Shown piece after piece: positions 5,709 through 14,150 of a stretch of 14,150 bases of DNA. Each line of letters opens with the position of its first letter. Position 1 is the stretch's first letter. The DNA is from Xanthobacteraceae bacterium (GTDB lineage Bacteria; Pseudomonadota; Alphaproteobacteria; Rhizobiales; Xanthobacteraceae), in NCBI GenBank assembly GCA_030039105.1, contig JASHQO010000001.1, positions 1 to 14,150 on the forward strand, in the 5' to 3' direction. Made by a program: the position numbers and the translations under genes. The notes beneath the pieces are model-generated. The model was not told where the DNA came from. It searched no databases and was given only the letters and a program-made list of their open reading frames with translations.

Positions 5709-8023
5709 TCGGCTTCGATATCTTCTGGTTTCGGCGTAGCGTCATGTGATGGCGCATGCGATTGCGCTGCCGGAAACGACACGATTGCGGCACCATCGGT
5801 CGCGCGTTGTTGTGCCGGCGCCCACGGCCGGTCGAAATTCGGCGGTCGCGCGGCCTCGATCGCAAAGCCGGTGCCGCTGCGGCGCAGCGCCAGCGCGCCG
5901 CGTTCGCGCCAGATTGCCCGTCCGATCGTTTGCGCCGCGCAGCCCGGCGGCGCGTCGCGAGCCGCTAGAATCAAAGCGGCCCGGACGCAATCTTCGGCGA
6001 AGGCGTCCGCCACGATGTCGTAGGCAACGAGGCTGCCGTCGCCGAGACGGCCGATGCAGCCGGACGGATCGCAGGCGATGCCCCGCCCCAGCGTGCGGTC
6101 GTGATAATCGCGCGCGTCGGCATCGGCGGCGAGCCATTCCTTGATGGCGAAAGTGTCGCCGCCCGAGTGATGCACGGCGAGCCCGCCGTCGGCGCCGCGC
6201 ACGGCGAAGATCCGGCCGTCGGCTGACAACAAAACGTCCGGCCGCGGCGTGCCGGCTGCCAACCCTGCAGCAAGCAGCACCAGGGCGATGCCGCTCCAGC
6301 GCAGCGGCGTCTTGAAGAGGCCGATCACCAGCAGGCCCGCAGTCGCCAGCAGCAGCGGGCCGGTGCCAAAGCTCGGAACGCGACCCACCGCGCCGGGCAG
6401 GCTCGCCACCCACAGCGACACCGTATTCATCCAGTCGATGCCGTAGCCCATCTGCCGCCAGAACTCGGCGTCGAAACCGAACGGGATGGCGAGGAGCCCG
6501 AGCAGTCCCATCGGCATGACCCAGGCCGAGACCACCGGCATGGCCAGCAGGTTGGCGATCACCCCATACGGCGCCATGCGGTGGAAGTGGTAGGCGGCGT
6601 ACGGCGTGGTGGCGAGCCCGGCGACCAAAGACGCGATGAGCAGGCTCGCGATCTCGTTAAAACCCCACAGCGCGGCGCGGGTGCCAAGCGCGCTGTCGCG
6701 GCCGGCTTTGAGCCGCGGCACGCCGCGATCGTAGGCCGCGACCAGCGCCAAGGTCGCGGCGAACGACATCTGAAAGCTCGGATGCACGACCGATTGCGGC
6801 GCCAGGAACAGCACGATCAGCGCGGCCACGGTCAGCGTGCGGATGGTCAGCGCCGGCCGGTCGAGCATGACGCCGATCAGGACGATCGCGATCATCAAGT
6901 ACGATCGCTGCGTCGCCACTTCGGCGCCGGACAGCACGAGATAGAAGGTGGTCGCAATCAATGCGCCGAACGCCGCCCATTTCTTGATCGGCGCCCGGTC
7001 GGCAAGCCCCGGAATCAGCGCGAGCAGGCCACGGAGGATAAAGAACACTACGCCGGCGACCACCGCCATGTGATAGCCGGAGATCGACAGCACGTGGCCG
7101 ACGCCAGAAATGAACAGGGCGTTGTAAAGGTTCTCGGAGATCACGTCGCGCCGGCCGTTGAGCAGCATGGCGGCGATGGCCCCGGTGTCGCCGGTGAGCA
7201 CGCTGCGGACGTGGACGTCGATGGCGTCGCGCATGCGTTGCACCACGGCGTTGGCCCGCTGCAGCGGCCCGGCGGTGGACGGCGACGCGACGATCTTGAC
7301 GGCGCCGCGCACGAAGCCCGAGGCGCCGATCTGCTGGAAGTAAAGATCGCGCGCGAAGTCGTAGGATCCGGGCAGCAGCGGCTGCAGCGGCGGCTCGAGC
7401 AGCGCCTTGACCTCGACATAGGAGCCTGGCGCCGGCGCCATGCCGCGCTTGACCGAGAGCCGCACCCGCTGTGGCTTTTGCTCGATGCGGCCGCCGTCGA
7501 TGCGGTCGACACGGATCACCATGCGGTCGGTGTGCTGGCTCTCCTCGCGCAGCTCGACGAAGCCGGCGACGGTCACGCCCGACGCCGGGTAGCGCAGGAC
7601 CGGGTGGACGATCGAAGCAGTCTTCCAGGTGGCGACCGCAAAACCCGCGGTCGTGGCGCAGGCGAAGAGCAGAGCCAGAAAGGCCGTCGCGTGCCGGCGC
7701 GACAGCACGGCGCCGATGGCGCAGCCGCCAGCCAAGATCGCCGCCGCCCAGATCGCCGGCTCGCGCTCCGCGGTGAAGTAGATGACGATGCCGAAACCGT
7801 AGGCCACCGCGAGCCACGGCAATAGCCGGTCCACGGCGACTTCCTCGGCGAGCCAGAGCCGAAGCCGCGTTGCCAGGCCGAAATCGGACAGCGGCGGCCA
7901 GACGCCCGGGCGAATGCCTGCCGCCGGCCAAGGAATTGGCCAAGAGGCACGCGCCGGCCACGTCCGCGTCCGGCTGCGCGCGCCATTGACGGCGCGACCT
8001 TCTCCTACTGCATCCTGCGCCAC
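5702..8023 (-). CDS. comEC: ComEC/Rec2 family membrane channel protein
   Basis: A 773-residue polytopic inner-membrane protein of the family that carries single-stranded DNA into the cytoplasm during natural transformation. Order: a polar N-terminus to about 60; a few membrane segments at about 68-130; the DUF4131-like soluble domain at about 140-250 ending in YDFARDLYFQQIGASG (221-236); the Competence domain at about 280-590 with LSISGYHMA at 312-320, GAEVATQRSYLM at 365-376 and HPSFQMSFAAT at 413-423. The C-terminal 180 residues occupy the place of the metallo-beta-lactamase domain but show no HxHxDH motif, as in many alphaproteobacterial ComECs. The GTG at 8023 is preceded by GGGG at a 7-nt spacing; no better start is seen. 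Lies 107 nt after glnS on the same strand and may be co-transcribed with it. Whether the cell is transformable cannot be told. Confidence 0.9.
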   Translation of the reverse strand: MAQDAVGEGRAVNGARSRTRTWPARASWPIPWPAAGIRPGVWPPLSDFGLATRLRLWLAEEVAVDRLLPWLAVAYGFGIVIYFTAEREPAIWAAAILAGGCAIGAVLSRRHATAFLALLFACATTAGFAVATWKTASIVHPVLRYPASGVTVAGFVELREESQHTDRMVIRVDRIDGGRIEQKPQRVRLSVKRGMAPAPGSYVEVKALLEPPLQPLLPGSYDFARDLYFQQIGASGFVRGAVKIVASPSTAGPLQRANAVVQRMRDAIDVHVRSVLTGDTGAIAAMLLNGRRDVISENLYNALFISGVGHVLSISGYHMAVVAGVVFFILRGLLALIPGLADRAPIKKWAAFGALIATTFYLVLSGAEVATQRSYLMIAIVLIGVMLDRPALTIRTLTVAALIVLFLAPQSVVHPSFQMSFAATLALVAAYDRGVPRLKAGRDSALGTRAALWGFNEIASLLIASLVAGLATTPYAAYHFHRMAPYGVIANLLAMPVVSAWVMPMGLLGLLAIPFGFDAEFWRQMGYGIDWMNTVSLWVASLPGAVGRVPSFGTGPLLLATAGLLVIGLFKTPLRWSGIALVLLAAGLAAGTPRPDVLLSADGRIFAVRGADGGLAVHHSGGDTFAIKEWLAADADARDYHDRTLGRGIACDPSGCIGRLGDGSLVAYDIVADAFAEDCVRAALILAARDAPPGCAAQTIGRAIWRERGALALRRSGTGFAIEAARPPNFDRPWAPAQQRATDGAAIVSFPAAQSHAPSHDATPKPEDIEADQ

Positions 8024-8130
8024 TGCACGCCCCGCAGCACGCCACCCACCGGGGCCATGCTACCGAGGCGTGAGCGCGCTGGCGAGGCGGTTGTGAACGG
8101 CTGGGGACATCGCCTGAGCGGCGCGGAGCG

Positions 8131-10626
<2,496 letters not shown>

Positions 10627-10631
10627 AATCC

Positions 10632-10757
10632 TTAGCCTGTCTTTGCCGTCTGCCCCGGACAGCCAATGGCCAATACTTCGGCGCGCACGATGTCGCGGAT
10701 GAAATCCTGGCCCGCTTCGCGAACGGGCTCCTTTACGGTTGTTTCAGCGACCGTCAT
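10632..10757 (-). pseudogene. Displaced native 5' end of glnS, now a 41-codon leader ORF
   Basis: From an ATG at 10757 the minus strand encodes MTVAETTVKEPVREAGQ followed by DFIRDIVRAEVLA, the type of N-terminus expected of an alphaproteobacterial GlnRS. The similarity fades after about residue 30 and the frame stops with TAA at 10632-10634. The codons are host-like and G+C-rich up to that point. The stop is followed by GGATT and then the ATG of the fusion gene, so ribosomes finishing this ORF could restart directly on the fusion. It is best read as the original start of glnS cut off by the insertion; it may still be translated from the original promoter. A weak GGA lies about 8 nt before its ATG. 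A conserved short leader peptide is a less likely alternative. Confidence 0.8.
10686..10706 (-). repeat. Direct repeat, copy in the displaced glnS start
   Basis: Encodes DFIRDIV as residues 18-24 of the upstream 41-codon ORF, with G/C-ending host-like codons. Together with the copy at 9757-9777 it brackets the inserted segment of about 930 nt. The relation is consistent with attachment-site-like or homologous recombination at this conserved coding stretch. Confidence 0.75.
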
Positions 10758-10764
10758 CGATCAA

Positions 10765-10840
10765 TCCAATAGGGCGCCACCGAAAAAGCCGGTCAGCGCG
10801 TCGATTCCAAGGCATAGATGCGTTGGCGCCCCGGATTGGA
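10765..10840 (-). promoter_or_regulatory. Possible hairpin in the glnS 5' leader covering the ribosome binding site
   Basis: On the minus strand, TCCAATCCGGGGCGCCA (10840-10824) can pair with TGGCGCCCTATTGGA (10779-10765): 8 bp of TGGCGCCC with its complement plus 6 bp of ATTGGA with its complement, separated by a small internal loop, around a 44-nt loop. The second arm contains the GGA that is the only ribosome binding site candidate before the ATG at 10757. It could therefore mask the start. The structure is inferred by eye. Confidence 0.35.
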
Positions 10841-10885
10841 CAAGAAGGCCGCGGGCGTCAAGCCCGGAGGGGAAACCTGAGGCGA

Positions 10886-10916
10886 TTGACTTTATTTCTC
10901 ACCCGATTGTGCTACA
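10886..10916 (+). promoter_or_regulatory. Probable gltX promoter
   Basis: TTGACT at 10886-10891 is a strong -35 match. GCTACA at 10911-10916 is the best -10 candidate but leaves a 19-nt spacer; TGCTAC one base earlier would give 18 nt. The gltX ATG follows about 30 nt on, giving a short leader. Spacing leaves some doubt. Confidence 0.5.
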
Positions 10917-10946
10917 CGGACGCCGCTTTAGAGATTTTGGAGTGCG

Positions 10947-12377
10947 ATGACCGTCGTTACCCGTTTTGCCCCCTCGCCCACCGGGTTCTTGCATATCGGC
11001 GGCGCCCGCACCGCGCTGTTCAACTGGCTCTATGCCCGCGGCCGCGGCGGCAAGATGCTGCTGCGGATCGAGGACACCGATCGCGAGCGCTCGACGCAGG
11101 CCGCCATCGACGCCATCCTCGACGGGCTCAACTGGCTCGGCATCGAATGGGACGGCGACGCGGTCTATCAATTCGCCCGCGCTGCGCGGCACCGCGAGGT
11201 GGTCGAGCAGCTTCTGGCCGCGGGCAATGCCTATCCCTGCTACGCCAGCCCCGAGGAGCTCGCGCAAATGCGCGAGGCGGCGCGGGCGCAAGGCCGGGCG
11301 AAGCTCTACGATGGCCGCTGGCGTGACCGCGATCCGCGCGAGGCGCCGCCCGGCGTCAAGCCGGCGATCCGGCTCAAGGCGCCGCTCACCGGCGAGACCG
11401 TGATCGAGGACCAAGTGCAAGGCCGCGTGATCTGGCAGAACGAGAACCTCGACGATCTCGTTCTTCTGCGCTCCGACGGCACGCCGACCTACATGCTGGC
11501 CGTGGTGGTCGACGACCACGACATGGCCATCACCCACATCATTCGCGGTGACGATCACCTCACCAACGCGGCGCGGCAGAAGCAGATCTACGACGCGCTC
11601 GGCTGGCCGGTACCGATGATGGCGCATATCCCGCTGATTCACGGTCCCGACGGCTCAAAGCTGTCGAAGCGCCATGGCGCGCTTGGCGTCGACGCCTACC
11701 GGGCCATGGGCTACCTGCCGGTGGCGCTGCGCAACTACCTGGTCCGGCTCGGCTGGAGCCACGGCGACCAGGAAATCTTCTCCACCGAGGAGATGATCGC
11801 CGCCTTCGACCTGCCGCAGATCGGCCGCTCGCCGGCGCGGTTCGATTTTGCCAAGCTCGAAAGCCTCAACGCCCACTACATCCGGCAGACGCCGGACGCC
11901 GACCTGCTCGCCGCCGTCGACCGCTTCCTGCTCTATCTGCCGGACGGTGCCGCGCTCGCTGCGAAGCTGACACCGCACGTGCGCGCGCAATGGCTACAGT
12001 CCATGCCAAGCTTGAAGGAGCGCGCCAAGACCTTGATCGATCTTATTGATGGCGCTCATTTTCTCCTGGCTGATCGGCCGATCCCCCTGGACGACAAGGC
12101 GGCTGCTTTGCTGACCCCTGACGCCAAGGGGGTCCTGATCGACATCTCCACGGAATTGGCCAAGGTCGAGCCCTGGACGCCGGAAGCGACCGAGCACGCA
12201 GTGCGCGCCTTCGCCGAACGCAAGGGCGCCAAGCTTGGCGCAGTGGCGCAGCCGCTGCGCGCCGCGCTCACCGGCCGTACCACCTCGCCCGGGATCTTCG
12301 AGGTGCTGACCGTGCTCGGCAAAGCCGAGAGCCTCGCGCGCGTTGCAGATCAGGCCGGCTCCCAGAGCGCCCGGTAA
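10947..12377 (+). CDS. gltX: Glutamyl-tRNA synthetase
   Basis: Class I synthetase attaching glutamate to tRNA-Glu; the product also feeds tetrapyrrole synthesis in organisms using the C5 pathway. 476 residues, normal for bacterial GluRS. Motifs: FAPSPTGFLHIGGARTAL at 7-24 with HIGG at 16-19, RIEDTDRERS at 40-49, RSDGTPTYMLAVVVDD at 175-190, HIIRGDDHLTNAARQ at 197-211 and KLSKRHGA at 238-245 (the KMSKS loop); a helical anticodon-binding region follows. The ATG is preceded by TTTGGAG. Many alphaproteobacteria have two gltX copies, one of which mischarges tRNA-Gln; here the neighbour is a GlnRS, so this copy is more likely a discriminating or general GluRS, which sequence alone does not settle. 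It is divergent from glnS and shares a 189-nt spacer with its displaced start. Confidence 0.96.
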   Translation: MTVVTRFAPSPTGFLHIGGARTALFNWLYARGRGGKMLLRIEDTDRERSTQAAIDAILDGLNWLGIEWDGDAVYQFARAARHREVVEQLLAAGNAYPCYASPEELAQMREAARAQGRAKLYDGRWRDRDPREAPPGVKPAIRLKAPLTGETVIEDQVQGRVIWQNENLDDLVLLRSDGTPTYMLAVVVDDHDMAITHIIRGDDHLTNAARQKQIYDALGWPVPMMAHIPLIHGPDGSKLSKRHGALGVDAYRAMGYLPVALRNYLVRLGWSHGDQEIFSTEEMIAAFDLPQIGRSPARFDFAKLESLNAHYIRQTPDADLLAAVDRFLLYLPDGAALAAKLTPHVRAQWLQSMPSLKERAKTLIDLIDGAHFLLADRPIPLDDKAAALLTPDAKGVLIDISTELAKVEPWTPEATEHAVRAFAERKGAKLGAVAQPLRAALTGRTTSPGIFEVLTVLGKAESLARVADQAGSQSAR

Positions 12378-12413
12378 ACGGCAGTTTACGTCGTGCAGCC
12401 GTGCCACACGGCT
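12374..12413 (+). terminator. Two adjacent hairpins after gltX, possible terminator
   Basis: GTAAAC-GGCA-GTTTAC (12374-12389) overlaps the gltX stop codon, and AGCCGTG-CCA-CACGGCT (12397-12413) is a perfect 7-bp hairpin just after it. No T-rich run follows, so intrinsic termination would be weak; the second hairpin may instead stabilise the 3' end. Confidence 0.4.
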
Positions 12414-12531
12414 ACTATCTTGCAGTGCACACCTTGTTACGATAGGCCATTAGAGCCGGACTGGATGCCGCTGCATTGAGCACTGCCTGCGACCTGCCGC
12501 TTCGGCCGTCACCCACCTTGAGGATACGATC

Positions 12532-13839
<1,308 letters not shown>

Positions 13840-13908
13840 CCTCTATTTTCCTGACGCCGGTCGCGGGCGCCGCGCGCGACGATCGGCGCATCCAGCCATT
13901 AACATCTC

Positions 13909-13923
13909 CCGCCCTTAGGGCGG
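13909..13923. terminator. Small palindrome between the converging gltA and fabH-type genes
   Basis: CCGCCC-TTA-GGGCGG is a perfect 6-bp hairpin whose loop is the stop codon of the minus-strand gene. It lies 70 nt after the gltA stop. Without a T tract it is a weak candidate for a two-way terminator. Confidence 0.25.
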
Positions 13924-14150
13924 CGGGCGTCCCGCTCGATCATAGGCCCAGGTCAGATAAACGCCGCCCCAGGTAAAGCCGCCGCCGAAGGCGGCGAGGA
14001 TCATGCGGTCGCCGGTCTTGAGCTTGCTCTCGTAGTCCCACAGGCACAGCGGGATCGTCGCCGCGGTGGTGTTGCCGTATTTGTGAATGGTGATCATCAC
14101 CTGCTTGGGGTCGAGCTTCATGCGCTCGGCGATCGCCTCGATGATGCGCT
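13915..14150 (-). CDS. 3-oxoacyl-ACP synthase III-type protein, C-terminal part
   Basis: Only the last 77 residues are in the window; the gene enters from the right edge. They match the C-terminal end of the FabH family: an HKYGNTTAATIP segment holding the conserved active-site Asn of the GNTSAA motif, a variable stretch, then LAAFGGGFTWGGVYLTW, the FGGGFTWG signature. Such enzymes condense an acyl-CoA starter with malonyl-ACP to begin fatty-acid synthesis. The catalytic Cys and His lie outside the window. The tail YDRAGRPPP extends slightly beyond the usual end. It could be the housekeeping FabH or a paralogue with another starter. It converges on gltA with a 75-nt gap. Confidence 0.85.
   Translation of the reverse strand, partial: RIIEAIAERMKLDPKQVMITIHKYGNTTAATIPLCLWDYESKLKTGDRMILAAFGGGFTWGGVYLTWAYDRAGRPPP

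Noticed and set aside
6581..7825. A 414-codon open frame on the plus strand opposite comEC.
   Set aside because: Its product is a low-complexity Arg/Gly/His/Asp-rich chain, typical of the antisense frame of a G+C-rich gene; comEC on the other strand has clear family motifs.
10856..10861. TTGACG on the minus strand as a -35 box for glnS.
   Set aside because: At 16-18 nt further on there is no acceptable -10 hexamer, so I do not list it as a promoter.

Overview
The window looks like a stretch of chromosome from an alphaproteobacterium of the order Hyphomicrobiales (Rhizobiales), of the Bradyrhizobium/Rhodopseudomonas sort. The reasons are the high G+C coding bias, the alphaproteobacterial type of LexA box (GAAC-N7-GAAC) in front of lexA, a ComEC protein whose C-terminal region lacks the metallo-beta-lactamase motif, and an Omp25/Omp31-like beta-barrel protein. 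This is inference from sequence character; no database was searched.

Layout. Positions 65-3602 (+ strand) hold a tight operon, trpD-trpC-moaC-moeA: two steps of tryptophan synthesis followed by two steps of molybdenum cofactor synthesis, with gaps of 5 nt or less or short overlaps. A lower-G+C outer-membrane beta-barrel gene (3678-4517, - strand) with its own terminator sits head to head with lexA (5007-5708, +). The 489-nt spacer between them carries two overlapping LexA operators. lexA converges on comEC (5702-8023, -), with their 3' ends overlapping by 7 bp. Upstream of comEC on the same strand is glnS (8131-10626, -). gltX (10947-12377, +) is divergent from glnS, then come gltA (12532-13839, +) and the 3' end of a fabH-type gene (13915 to the window edge, -).

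The remarkable part is glnS. Instead of an ordinary glutaminyl-tRNA synthetase of about 550 residues, the gene encodes an 831-residue protein. Residues 1 to about 280 form a trypsin-like serine peptidase domain with an apparently intact His58-Asp107-Ser215 triad, and residues from about 284 on form a full GlnRS. The DNA for the extra domain is poorer in G+C than its surroundings. The original 5' end of glnS is still present upstream as a 41-codon ORF (10632-10757, -) that encodes the same DFIRDIV segment found at the fusion joint and stops 5 nt before the fusion's ATG. The two copies of that segment differ only at third codon positions. The simplest reading is that foreign DNA entered the 5' coding end of glnS and brought a replacement start of the gene with it. 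The old promoter and leader now drive a peptidase-GlnRS fusion, probably by translational coupling.

The rest of the window is ordinary housekeeping: amino-acid and cofactor synthesis, SOS control, DNA uptake, glutamate/glutamine tRNA charging and the entry step of the TCA cycle. I see no tRNA or rRNA gene, no CRISPR array, no transposase and no integrase.
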